The translations under genes and the position numbers were made by a program. DNA of 64,000 nucleotides, taken from the NCBI RefSeq assembly GCF_000155775.1, contig NZ_DS989811.1, positions 254,914 through 318,913 of the forward strand, written 5' to 3'. This document shows positions 26,701 through 35,097 of this stretch, piece after piece; positions within the stretch are counted from its first letter, which is position 1; every line of letters starts with the position of its first letter. A model generated the notes under the pieces. It was given only the letters and a program-made list of their open reading frames with translations, did no database searches and was not told the origin of the DNA. The DNA is from Glaciecola sp. HTCC2999. GTDB taxonomy: Bacteria; Pseudomonadota; Gammaproteobacteria; Enterobacterales; Alteromonadaceae.

Positions 26701-28473
26701 GATGGCGGCACTGACGGTGGCACAGATGGTGGTACTGACGGTGGCACAGATGGTGGCACTGATGGTGGCACTGATGGTGGCACTGATGGCGGTGGTGAAG
26801 CTTCACCTAATGCTGACATGCAACCGTTTGCAGACTCTGGTGCTGTAAAAGATGGTGATACATATACTGTTCCTACAGCAGCTCAAACATGGGCAGGTTT
26901 CGCTAATGATAACGCTGATTTATATCCACTTAGTTTTGTCAATGGCGGTAAGATAACATTTACTGCAGCGATTCCAGATGGTGGTGCAGACGCAGATGTG
27001 CGTTTCCGTTTCGAAAAAGCAGCGTATCCAGATGTTGACCCAGCGTTCGATGCAGGTATTGTTACTGTAACAGGCGCAACAGCAACTACATATACGATTG
27101 ACATCGAAGCTCGCCCAAGTGATGAAACATATAGTTCATTATTAATGTATGTTGATACACGCGACACTCCAGTGACTGTTACTGATATTTTAGTTACTGA
27201 AAACCCTGCTCCAGGTGAGCCAGAGCCTTCAGCATTAGCTGTGATGGTTCCATTTGCTGATTCTGGCGCATTAAAGGACGGTGATACATATACTGTCCCT
27301 ACGTCAGCTCAAGCATGGGCCGGTTTCGCTAATGATAACGCTGATTTATATCCATTTAATTTTGCAAATGGCGGTGAGATAACATTTACTGCAGCGATTC
27401 CAGAAGGTGGTGTAGATGCAGATGTTCGATTCCGTTTCGAAAAAGCAGCGTATCCAGATGTAGATCCTGCATTTGATGCGGGTACTGTCACGGTATCAGG
27501 CTCAGAGGCGACATATACAATCACTGTTCCAGCACAAGATGCGGCGAATAACTACAGCTCATTATTAATGTATGTTGATACACGTGATGCTGCTGTTGTA
27601 ATCACCAATATTGTTGTAACAGGTTCTGAAGTAGCCGAACCAGTAACATCAGCACTAGCTGTGATGGTTCCATTCGCTGATTCTGGCGCATTAAAGGACG
27701 GTGATACATATACCGTCCCTACGTCAGCTCAAGCATGGGCTGGTTTCGCTAATGATAACGCTGATTTATATCCATTTAATTTTGCAAATGGCGGTGAGAT
27801 AACATTTACTGCAGCGATTCCAGATGGTGGTGTAGATGCAGATGTTCGATTCCGTTTCGAAAAAGCAGCGTATCCAGATGTAGATCCTGCATTTGATGCG
27901 GGTACTGTCACGGTATCAGGCTCAGAGGCGACATATACAATCACTGTTCCAGCACAAGATGCGGCGAATAACTACAGCTCATTATTAATGTATGTTGATA
28001 CACGTGATGCTGCTGTTGTAATCACCAATATTGTTGTAACAGGTTCTGAAGTAGCCGAACCAGTAACATCAGCACTAGCTGTGATGGTTCCATTCGCTGA
28101 TTCTGGCGCATTAAAGGACGGTGATACATATACCGTCCCTACGTCAGCTCAAGCATGGGCTGGTTTCGCTAATGATAACGCTGATTTATATCCATTTAAT
28201 TTTGCAAATGGCGGTGAAATAACATTTACTGCAGCGATTCCAGAAGGTGGTGTAGATGCAGATGTACGTTTCCGTTTCGAAAACGCACCTTACCCAGATG
28301 TAGATCCTGCATTTGATGCGGGTACTGTCACGGTATCAGGCTCAGAGGCGACATATACAATCACTGTTCCAGCACAAGATGCGGCGAATAACTACAGCTC
28401 ATTATTAATGTATGTTGATACACGTGATGCTGCTGTTGTAATCACCAATATTGTTGTAACAGCTGCAGATTAA
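23734..28473 (+). CDS. Large modular GH16 laminarinase lipoprotein
   Basis: This is a beta-1,3-glucanase on the cell surface or outer membrane. The lipobox LTLAACGGG places the acylated Cys at residue 23. The GH16 domain (about 44-320) has the catalytic motif EIDIME with E160 and E165. A beta-sandwich module (about 355-545) follows. Next come three ~145-residue repeats (APAEFTEAFGG type, residues ~550-985), an Asp-Gly-Gly-Thr linker (~990-1022) and four ~140-residue repeats (VPFADSGA type) to the end. All seven share the pattern WAGFAN...DADVRFRFE...YSSLLMY and are probably glucan-binding. The last three are almost identical in DNA. At 1579 residues it is far longer than a plain GH16. The TonB receptor follows after 25 bases. 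Confidence 0.93.
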   Translation: MKNRMTNITRFGAVLSVLTLAACGGGTETKTDLNAVNPTVPVDDWRLVWSDEFDGTAINANNWTHEVNCEGGGNNERQCYTDTAENSFVSDGTLKIVAKPAAEGAEQPYTSARMTTQNKVDIQYGRIEMRAKLPKGQGSWPAFWMMPTDSVYGGWPKSGEIDIMEAVNLGTLRADGTEETNIYGTIHYGKDGAESGQSHDPGMNPGDDFHTYAIEWQEGEIRWYMNDVLYATQRQSQLKSNGSGLSHRGWYAKLYDVATGQLETDYSSAPFDQDFYMILNLAIGGDWAENVNEGGIDADAFSDGQTLEVDYVRVYKCTADSITGRGCDTVAQGYDTLVEDGGLLVPGTAPAPSLDAGAPNPITIFDDTVNVNWVAWEGRDSPVSPIPELVADDADRGNVYEFAVQNGNEGAVFGFITRSAFLSADPTSPSRPAPHNALGMIESGYITFDVKVTTAPSNPDAVWMFKTEADDRNGGEWATPLTDFGDAPVVGQWTTYEVPLQAISDAGVDISLLDVIMVFPEWGKGEGSVFRLDNVAILNGDEVTGTPDVVYAPAEFTEAFGGATISENTYLYPTGAEVWGGFANLNEDIYPMSFPNGGSVSFKASIPGDGADVDVRFVFEKMPHPDVDPTFGTDVVTVTGATEAIYTLTIPAQDAANTYSSFLLYLNTKDSPVTITEVVVTQTGTTGAGVPDTVYDPAAFTEAFGGAVADTVTNTYLYPTGAEVWGGFANLNDTIYPMAFPNGGSVTFNASIPGDGSDVDVRFVFEKMPHPDVDPTFATDAVTVSGGTTQSYTVEFAAQDAANTYSSFLMYLNTKDAPVIVSDVVVTATGVSGGGVAADVVADPATFTEAFGGAVADTATSTYLYPTGAEVWGGFANLNDTIYPLSFPNGGKLTFTGAIPGAGSDVNVRFVFENMPHPDVDPTFGTDPVTVSGNAETTYTIELPAQDAANTYSSFLLYLNDRDSPVIVKDVVVTQYAIGDVTSPSTPVTDGGTDGGTDGGTDGGTDGGTDGGTDGGTDGGGEASPNADMQPFADSGAVKDGDTYTVPTAAQTWAGFANDNADLYPLSFVNGGKITFTAAIPDGGADADVRFRFEKAAYPDVDPAFDAGIVTVTGATATTYTIDIEARPSDETYSSLLMYVDTRDTPVTVTDILVTENPAPGEPEPSALAVMVPFADSGALKDGDTYTVPTSAQAWAGFANDNADLYPFNFANGGEITFTAAIPEGGVDADVRFRFEKAAYPDVDPAFDAGTVTVSGSEATYTITVPAQDAANNYSSLLMYVDTRDAAVVITNIVVTGSEVAEPVTSALAVMVPFADSGALKDGDTYTVPTSAQAWAGFANDNADLYPFNFANGGEITFTAAIPDGGVDADVRFRFEKAAYPDVDPAFDAGTVTVSGSEATYTITVPAQDAANNYSSLLMYVDTRDAAVVITNIVVTGSEVAEPVTSALAVMVPFADSGALKDGDTYTVPTSAQAWAGFANDNADLYPFNFANGGEITFTAAIPEGGVDADVRFRFENAPYPDVDPAFDAGTVTVSGSEATYTITVPAQDAANNYSSLLMYVDTRDAAVVITNIVVTAAD
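26698..26796 (+). repeat. 12-bp tandem repeat encoding an Asp-Gly-Gly-Thr linker
   Basis: About eight units of GATGGTGGCACT with third-position changes encode a flexible linker between the two types of C-terminal module in the GH16 protein. Confidence 0.85.
27229..28473 (+). repeat. Three near-identical 420-bp tandem repeats inside the GH16 gene
   Basis: Units begin at 27229, 27649 and 28069 and each encodes one VPFADSGALKDGDTYTVPTS module. The first two are almost base-for-base identical. The third differs mainly near 28262-28295, where it encodes ENAPYPD instead of EKAAYPD. This indicates recent duplication or gene conversion. Confidence 0.93.
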
Positions 28474-28498
28474 TCGGTATAGCATAGAGAGTATAAAG

Positions 28499-31400
28499 AT
28501 GAAAACTTCAATGTTTCAAAAAACAAAAATAGCAGCAACCATGTCATTATTGATGGGTTCTGCAGCTATAGCTATGCCAGCTGTAGCACAAGAAGAAGCG
28601 GGTGCAAAAGTGGACGATGATGTAGAAGTCATTGCTGTTCGCGGTATTAAAGCGAGCTTGATTAATTCAAGTGCCCTGAAGCGTGACGCTTCAGGAGTAG
28701 TTGATGCGATCTCTGCAGAAGAAATGGGTAAATTTCCAGATACTAACCTAGCAGAATCTCTGCAGCGCATTACTGGTGTATCGGTAAGTCGTGCAAATGG
28801 TGAAGGTAGTCAAATCACAGTTCGTGGTTTTGGTCCTAGCTTTAACTTGATTACGTTAAATGGTCGTCAAATGCCAGGTGCAGGTTTTACCCGTTCTTAT
28901 GACTTGGCTAACCTTTCTTCAGAAGGTGTTAGTGCGTTAGAAGTTTATAAAACTGCACGTGCTGATTTACCCTCAGGTGGTTTAGGTGCAACGGTAAATA
29001 TTGTTACCACTAAGCCTTTGAATAGCCCTGGCCAGAAGTTCTCGGTATCGGCGAAAGGTATGTATGACACGTCAAATGAAGTAGGCGACGACGTCACACC
29101 AGAGTTTGCTGCTATATACAGTAATACTTTTGCAGATGATAAGTTTGGTGTTGCCGTTTCTTTCTCACATCAAGAAAGAAGTTTCCAACAGCAAAGCTCG
29201 CAGATTGATGGATGGCAAGCTAATGTAAGTCTTCCTGGTTCACCATTAAGCGCAATTGATAATCGTGCAACTGATGTCGATGGCAATCCAATCGGTATGT
29301 TCTCACAAACAAATGTAAACCTGACAACAGGTCAAAAAGAGTTGCAACAGGTTGCACCTCATTTTTTCCCACGTAACTTAGGTTACAACGTTGCTGATTT
29401 TCAACGTGAAAGAACAAATGGTCAGTTAACTTTACAATTCGCCCCATCAGATAATATTGTAACAACGTTAGACTATACAATGTCTGAAGCCATTACATCT
29501 TCTGATGCTACAGCTTTTGGTGTATGGTTTAACTATGGTGGAAATATAGATTCTTACGAACTAGACCAGAACGGTACAGTTTCTGAGTTTAATGAAACAG
29601 CAAATGATTACGCACATACAGTTCGCCGTGGTGTTACCCAAGTTAAAGCCGAATCATTTGGCTTCAATCTTGAGTGGGAAATTAATGATAGTTGGTCTTT
29701 AGAATTTGATGCACATAATTCCACGAATGAGTTTGATGATGGTTATGATAAAGGCACTGGTAATAATGGTTTCATCATCCTTGGTCCAAATAATTTAGTA
29801 TCGAAAACGTATTCTTATGACTTACAGCAACAGATTCCACAAATGGAATTATTCTGGCCAAATGATGAAGTTGAAGCCTTACCTAGCGATTTTGATTCAC
29901 AGTTCGGACAATTTTTCCATAACCCTGGCAAGGCTGAAGTCAGTCAGTATCAGTTGGATGTTGAATATCTACCTGATTTTGATCTGCCAATCAGTTCAAT
30001 AAATTTTGGTATAGCCTTTACTGATCAGTTACTTGGCGGGACTTCAGGTTTCTCTGGCAACCAAGGTGTTGTCGGTTATGAAGGTGTACAGGGCATGTTA
30101 CCGGATAGTATGTTTACACGAAACGGTACCGGAGATTTCTTAGATCAATTCTCTGGTGGTGGTGCAAACTTACTGACAGATTATTACTATACTTATAGCT
30201 ATGATGAAGCGTTAACACGTCACTTAAATTTCTATTCAAGTGATGTATTCCAAGTGGATGCATATGCAAATGGTATTACCGGTGAGTCCTATGTACAAGA
30301 AGAAACACTGAGCTTGTATGCTTCAACCTCATTAGATTTTGAAATACAAGATAAGTATGCTGTACAGTTAAATTTAGGTTTACGTTACGAAGAAACTGAT
30401 GTGACTTCAACAGTACGTCAACGTGTACCTGTGTCTGTAGTGCAACAATCATCAACCGAATGGATTACTAAGTTCGACGAGTTAGGCGCAAGCTTTAACG
30501 TACAAACGGGTGCGCATGATTTATTGTTACCAATGATCGACTTCAAAGTAGACTTATCTGATGATATTGTCGCTCGTGCATCATGGGGTAAAACCATATC
30601 TCGTGCTCCTCTAGGTAATCTAGCTGGTGTATTGAGTTTGTCTGCTAACCCTAAGCCTGGTGCACGTACTGGTGGTAATGGTAACCCTAATCTACAACCT
30701 TTTGAGTCTACAAACTTAGACTTGTCATTAGAGTATTACTATGCAGAAGGTAGTTATGCTGCAGTTGGTTACTTCAAAAAAGATGTTAAAAACTTCATCA
30801 GCTTTGATACGACCACTGAAACGTATGATGGCTTGTTCGATGTAATCGGCAGTGATCGTTACAACACGGCAGTATCTCAGTTACAAGCTAATGGTGATTC
30901 AGATCCAGATGTAAACGCAATCTATGACCAAATGATTGCTAATGGTGGTGCGGGTGTAGAAGGAACTGAAATTACTGGTTTAGCCGGCGATCCATTAGTC
31001 GAGTGGTTAGTTTCCATTCCACAAAATACGGATGCTAAAGCGGTTGATGGTATTGAAGTTGCTGCTCAGCACTTGTTTGGTGACACTGGTTTCGGTTTAG
31101 GCGCTAATGCAACCTTCGTTGAGGGTGACGTAGAATTTGACGTATTCAGTTTAGATCCACAAGCACCGTTAGTTGGTTTGAGTGATTCTGCTAACTTCCA
31201 AGCTTTCTATGAGAAAGATGGGTTATCAGTTAAACTCACTTATGCATGGCGTGATTCTTACCTACTCGGTGTAGGTCAAGCAGGTGGTTCTGGTGATGCG
31301 CCTCCTCAGTTTGCCCGTGAATTCGGTCAGTGGGATATGAGCGTAAACTATGATGTTACTGATAATGTAACCGTCTTTTTTGAAGGCGTAAACTTGAATA

Positions 31401-31501
31401 ACGAAACAGAAGAAGCATACGGTCGTTTTGAAGAGCAGTTTTTATTTGCTCGTCAGTACGGTCCACGCTACTTGTTAGGTGTTCGTCTTAAATCACTATA
31501 A
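28499..31501 (+). CDS. TonB-dependent receptor for glucan oligosaccharides
   Basis: This is an outer membrane receptor that imports oligosaccharides with energy from TonB. The signal peptide ends AMPAVAQEE. The plug domain (about 40-165) reads VRGIKASLINSSALKRDA, KFPDTNLAESLQRITGVS and ITVRGFGP, the pattern of the large proteobacterial TonB receptors for carbohydrates. The beta-barrel ends with the aromatic-rich YGPRYLLGVRLKSL. The length of 1000 is normal for this group. It is 25 bases after the GH16 gene and ends at a terminator, so GH16 and receptor form one operon under the operators at 23639-23695. Laminarin-derived oligosaccharides are the likely cargo. Confidence 0.92.
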   Translation: MKTSMFQKTKIAATMSLLMGSAAIAMPAVAQEEAGAKVDDDVEVIAVRGIKASLINSSALKRDASGVVDAISAEEMGKFPDTNLAESLQRITGVSVSRANGEGSQITVRGFGPSFNLITLNGRQMPGAGFTRSYDLANLSSEGVSALEVYKTARADLPSGGLGATVNIVTTKPLNSPGQKFSVSAKGMYDTSNEVGDDVTPEFAAIYSNTFADDKFGVAVSFSHQERSFQQQSSQIDGWQANVSLPGSPLSAIDNRATDVDGNPIGMFSQTNVNLTTGQKELQQVAPHFFPRNLGYNVADFQRERTNGQLTLQFAPSDNIVTTLDYTMSEAITSSDATAFGVWFNYGGNIDSYELDQNGTVSEFNETANDYAHTVRRGVTQVKAESFGFNLEWEINDSWSLEFDAHNSTNEFDDGYDKGTGNNGFIILGPNNLVSKTYSYDLQQQIPQMELFWPNDEVEALPSDFDSQFGQFFHNPGKAEVSQYQLDVEYLPDFDLPISSINFGIAFTDQLLGGTSGFSGNQGVVGYEGVQGMLPDSMFTRNGTGDFLDQFSGGGANLLTDYYYTYSYDEALTRHLNFYSSDVFQVDAYANGITGESYVQEETLSLYASTSLDFEIQDKYAVQLNLGLRYEETDVTSTVRQRVPVSVVQQSSTEWITKFDELGASFNVQTGAHDLLLPMIDFKVDLSDDIVARASWGKTISRAPLGNLAGVLSLSANPKPGARTGGNGNPNLQPFESTNLDLSLEYYYAEGSYAAVGYFKKDVKNFISFDTTTETYDGLFDVIGSDRYNTAVSQLQANGDSDPDVNAIYDQMIANGGAGVEGTEITGLAGDPLVEWLVSIPQNTDAKAVDGIEVAAQHLFGDTGFGLGANATFVEGDVEFDVFSLDPQAPLVGLSDSANFQAFYEKDGLSVKLTYAWRDSYLLGVGQAGGSGDAPPQFAREFGQWDMSVNYDVTDNVTVFFEGVNLNNETEEAYGRFEEQFLFARQYGPRYLLGVRLKSL

Positions 31502-31516
31502 GTGTAAACTAGTATC

Positions 31517-31549
31517 AAGCCGCTAATATCCTTAGCGGCTTTTCTTTTT
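31517..31549 (+). terminator. Intrinsic terminator after the TonB receptor
   Basis: AAGCCGCTAA (31517-31526) pairs with TTAGCGGCTT (31532-31541), followed by TTCTTTTT. Confidence 0.88.
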
Positions 31550-31631
31550 CTGTCATTCGAGTTATGTTCTTATATCACTGAATAGCAAGTTGTTAGTCGC
31601 ATGACACAAACGGAAAGTAAGGTTTAATCAT

Positions 31632-33195
31632 ATGTCACAAGAAATTAAACATATCGTCATTGTAGGCGGTGGCACAGCTGGTTGGATTACCGCCGGTGTC
31701 ATTGCGGCCGATCATTTGTCACATACCCCTGAGGGTATAAAAGTGACGTTAATCGAATCTCCCGATGTCCCTATTGTTGGTGTTGGCGAGGGTACCTGGC
31801 CTACGATGCGCGGTACTTTACGTAAAATGGGGATCAGTGAAAGCACTTTGTTTCGTGAGTGTGATGCGTCATTTAAGCAAGGTGCGAAATTTGCTAAATG
31901 GGTAACAGGCACTCCTGAAGACTATTATTATCACCCACTAGTTCTGCCAGAAGGTTATGGCGAAATTAATCTTGCACCCTATTGGTATCAACATTTACCG
32001 AATGTGCCATTTGCAGACGCTGTCTCCTTTCAAGGTCATTTGTGTGAAAAACATTTAGCCCCTAAACAAATTACAACGCCTGAATATGCCCATGTTGCCA
32101 ACTACGCTTATCATTTAGATGCGGGTAAATTCTCAGGCATGTTACAACGTCACTGTACTACTAAGCTCGGTGTCAATCACATCCTTGACCATGTTACTGG
32201 GATCATTAGTGCTGACAATGGTGATATAGCTGCACTAACAACAGCAAATAGCGGTGAGTTATCTGCGGATTTGTTTATTGATTGTACCGGTTTTAAATCG
32301 ATGCTACTCGGTGAACATTACGGCATAGATTTTCTGGATAAGAAGCACATATTATTCAATGACAGCGCGCTTGCTACTCATGTACCGTACCTTAATGCGG
32401 ATGATCCGATTGCTTCTCATACCATCTCTACCGGTCAAAAGAACGGTTGGACCTGGGATATTGGTTTGCCGACACGACGTGGGATAGGGCATGTTTATTC
32501 TTCTGCACATACGACTGATGCTGAAGCCGAAATTGAATTACGGGATTATATTCGTGAATCTATTGGTGATAAGGCGGACGAATTATCTATTCGCAAAATT
32601 GAAATTCGCCCTGGACATCGAGAAAAGTTTTGGCATAAAAATGTAGTTGCCGTGGGGCTCTCTGCTGGATTTTTAGAACCTTTAGAGGCTTCAGCACTGG
32701 TACTGGTTGAGTTATCGGCGCAAATGATTTCAGAACAGCTACCAGCAACCCGACCATTAATGGATGTGGTCGGGTGCTAAACGCTTCAATGAAAAGTTTT
32801 TATATCGTTGGGACCGGATCATCGATTTCTTAAAACTTCATTATATTTTAACTAAACGAACAGACACCCAATATTGGATTGATCATTGTCAGCCTGAGAG
32901 CATCCCTGAACATTTACAAGAAATGATGGCTTTATGGGAATACCACAGTCCGTGGCATCAAGATTTCACGCAAACTGATGAGATATTTCCATCAGCCAGT
33001 TATCAATACGTGTTATACGGGATGGGCTTTGCGACAAAAACGAAAGCAACGCAAACACGAGCAGATACGCAATCACAAAAAGCGCAACAAGCCTTTTTGC
33101 GCAACGAGCAACTTACCGCAAAATTAGTTAAAGGTCTCACAACCAATCGTGAATTGATTAATACGATTTGCCAGTATGGATTACCGGCTAATTAG
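31632..33195 (+). pseudogene. Tryptophan 7-halogenase family flavoprotein, frameshifted
   Basis: Flavin-dependent halogenases of this family are common beside TonB receptors in marine bacteria, where their substrate is unknown. The first part (31632-32780) has the FAD motif GGGTAGW and the family motif GEGTWP, and continues to SAGFLEPLEAS. It then stops at TAA 32778 after MDVVGC. The expected continuation AKRFNEKFLYRWDRIIDFLKLHY lies in the next frame (32764-33195). Dropping one G from GGG at 32772-32774 restores a reading frame of about 520 residues, the usual length. It is either a real frameshift or a homopolymer error. SapC follows 38 bases later. Confidence 0.85.
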
Positions 33196-33233
33196 TGTAA
33201 AATAACAAGATTATTAAGAGTATAGAATTACCC

Positions 33234-33965
33234 ATGGCAAATCATCAATTATTAGATAACATTACGCATAAAGACACCAAGGTCAATCGAAGCTTCCACC
33301 CACAATTTGGCGATAATGATTCATATGCGCAAGTTTTTGTTCAAGAATTACGTTTAGCACAGGTCGATTATCCGTTGTTTTTTCGTAAAAATTCACAAAC
33401 TGATAAGTTTGAAATGATAGCTATGTTTGGGTTTACTGCACAAGAAAATTTATTCTTAGATGTATCAGGCTGGCATGCGAGTTATGTCCCTATGAGTATT
33501 CGTCGACGTCCATTCTTAATTGGGTTTCAAGAGCAGGTAGTTGATGGCGTGGCACAAGATAACGTGGTTGTGCATATCGATATGGATAGCCCTCGTGTCA
33601 GCACTACTGCAGGTGAGCCAATCTTTTTATCGCAAGGTGGACAAAGTGAGTACTTAGTCGAGATGAGCGAGGTACTCGGTGGTGTGCACAATGGTCATCA
33701 AGATAATGCTAAGTTCATTGACGCCTTAGTCGGTTTATCATTGCTTGAGTCGGTAGAGATCAAAGTCGAGCTGAATGATGGCTCCAAGAATGAATTACAA
33801 GGTTTATATACGATTAATGAAGAAGCGTTTTTAGCTTTGGACAACTTGGATTTCTTGAGTCTAAATGGTCAAGGTTACGTTGAAGCAATCTATATGTTAC
33901 TCGCATCAATGGGGAATTTGAGTGATCTTATTAAACGTAAAAATGCGACGCTAAGTCAGTCATAA
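33234..33965 (+). CDS. SapC family protein
   Basis: The protein of 243 residues matches the SapC family, first named from an S-layer-associated cluster and often found in TonB-receptor loci of marine bacteria. Visible family features are HPQFGDNDSYAQ, LRLAQVDYPLFFRK, MIAMFGFTAQENLFL and RRRPFLIGF. There is no signal peptide or membrane helix, so it is cytoplasmic. It lies between the halogenase and the cupin gene, and its stop codon directly touches the cupin start. Its biochemical role is unknown. Confidence 0.88.
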   Translation: MANHQLLDNITHKDTKVNRSFHPQFGDNDSYAQVFVQELRLAQVDYPLFFRKNSQTDKFEMIAMFGFTAQENLFLDVSGWHASYVPMSIRRRPFLIGFQEQVVDGVAQDNVVVHIDMDSPRVSTTAGEPIFLSQGGQSEYLVEMSEVLGGVHNGHQDNAKFIDALVGLSLLESVEIKVELNDGSKNELQGLYTINEEAFLALDNLDFLSLNGQGYVEAIYMLLASMGNLSDLIKRKNATLSQS

Positions 33966-34952
33966 ATGGATTTTGGTCAACCTATACGTGAAATCACAAC
34001 AGCGTCACCAGCTTATCTCACTGCAGAACTATTAGCTGGGAATGAACCTGTAGTGTTGCGCGGGCTAGTCAATGACTGGCCAGTATCCCAGTGTATTTCA
34101 GACCGTGCAATGGCCGATTATTTATTACGCTTCGCTCAACCTACGCCTCTCCATACTATGGTAACCCCTCCAGATCAGCAGGGTCGTTATTTTTATAATG
34201 ATGATCTGACTGGATTTAACTTTACGCGACAAAGATTGTCCTTGGCACACGTGTTAGCGCAGATATTGAGTGCCGATGGAACTGGATATTATGTAGGATC
34301 TACGTCGATCGATGCTGCGTTACCAGGTTTTCGCAAATCGAACGAACTTGTACCTTTGCAAGACAAGCCGCTATATAGTTTCTGGTTATCAAATCAAAGT
34401 CGAGTCTCTGCACATTATGATGTCACTGATAATGTCGCCTGTGTAGTTCATGGAACGCGGGAATTTACGCTATTTGCTCCAGAGCAACTAGATAATTTGT
34501 ACATAGGACCATTGGATTTCACTCCAGCGGGACAACCCTGCTCGTTAGTGGATTTTCATCAGCCTGATTTAGACAGGTTTCCTAAATTTAGACAAGCAAT
34601 GAATAATGCCTTTACTGCGACTTTGGGCGCGGGAGATGCGATTTTCATTCCAAGCTTGTGGTGGCATCATATTGAGTCCACAGCACCGTTAAATTTGATG
34701 GTCAATTATTGGTGGCGCCAAGCACCTGCTTATTCACTGGCTCCACAAGATGCACTGCTATTAGCGTTAGCCAGTATTAAAGGTTTACCAAAAGCACAAC
34801 GTCAGACGTGGTCCAAAATGTTTGATTACTATGTGTTTAACCCAAAAGGTCAATCTCATATTCCAAGTGCTATTCAAGGAGTATTAGGGGAATTAGATGA
34901 TATTCAGGTGCGCCAGATAAAAGCGAAGTTGTTTCAAAAATTAAATCGCTGA
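33966..34952 (+). CDS. Cupin-like (JmjC-type) protein
   Basis: The protein of 328 residues resembles cupin-like 2-oxoglutarate/Fe(II) oxygenases of the JmjC type. The metal motif HYDVTDN (first His and Asp) is present, and the distal His lies in IPSLWWHHIES. The N-terminal PVVLRGLVNDWPVSQ is typical of the family. The substrate is unknown. The ATG follows the SapC stop with no gap and no clear ribosome binding site, so translation is coupled. It completes the halogenase-SapC-cupin set found in carbohydrate loci of Alteromonadales and Caulobacterales. Confidence 0.88.
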   Translation: MDFGQPIREITTASPAYLTAELLAGNEPVVLRGLVNDWPVSQCISDRAMADYLLRFAQPTPLHTMVTPPDQQGRYFYNDDLTGFNFTRQRLSLAHVLAQILSADGTGYYVGSTSIDAALPGFRKSNELVPLQDKPLYSFWLSNQSRVSAHYDVTDNVACVVHGTREFTLFAPEQLDNLYIGPLDFTPAGQPCSLVDFHQPDLDRFPKFRQAMNNAFTATLGAGDAIFIPSLWWHHIESTAPLNLMVNYWWRQAPAYSLAPQDALLLALASIKGLPKAQRQTWSKMFDYYVFNPKGQSHIPSAIQGVLGELDDIQVRQIKAKLFQKLNR

Positions 34953-35097
34953 GGTCATTTACGACAAGCATATAGCTCACTTTTAATTAGTCAAGCAATT
35001 TAGTTCAAACCGACATCTACTATGTCTAGAGAGGTGTCATTTTATCAACATTACACTTAGTTATAGATAATAACTTATTTTTAAAATAAATTTAATT

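Noticed and set aside
26698-26796. CRISPR-like or minisatellite array
   Set aside because: The 12-bp units stay in frame and encode an Asp-Gly-Gly-Thr linker inside a long coding region; there are no spacers.
27309-27944. Minus-strand ORFs repeated at a 420-bp distance
   Set aside because: They are shadows of the duplicated GH16 modules and share no independent start signal or family match.
32764-33195. Separate 143-residue gene after the halogenase
   Set aside because: Its sequence continues the halogenase family pattern directly (AKRFNEKFLYRWDRIIDFLK), so it is the frameshifted second part of one gene.
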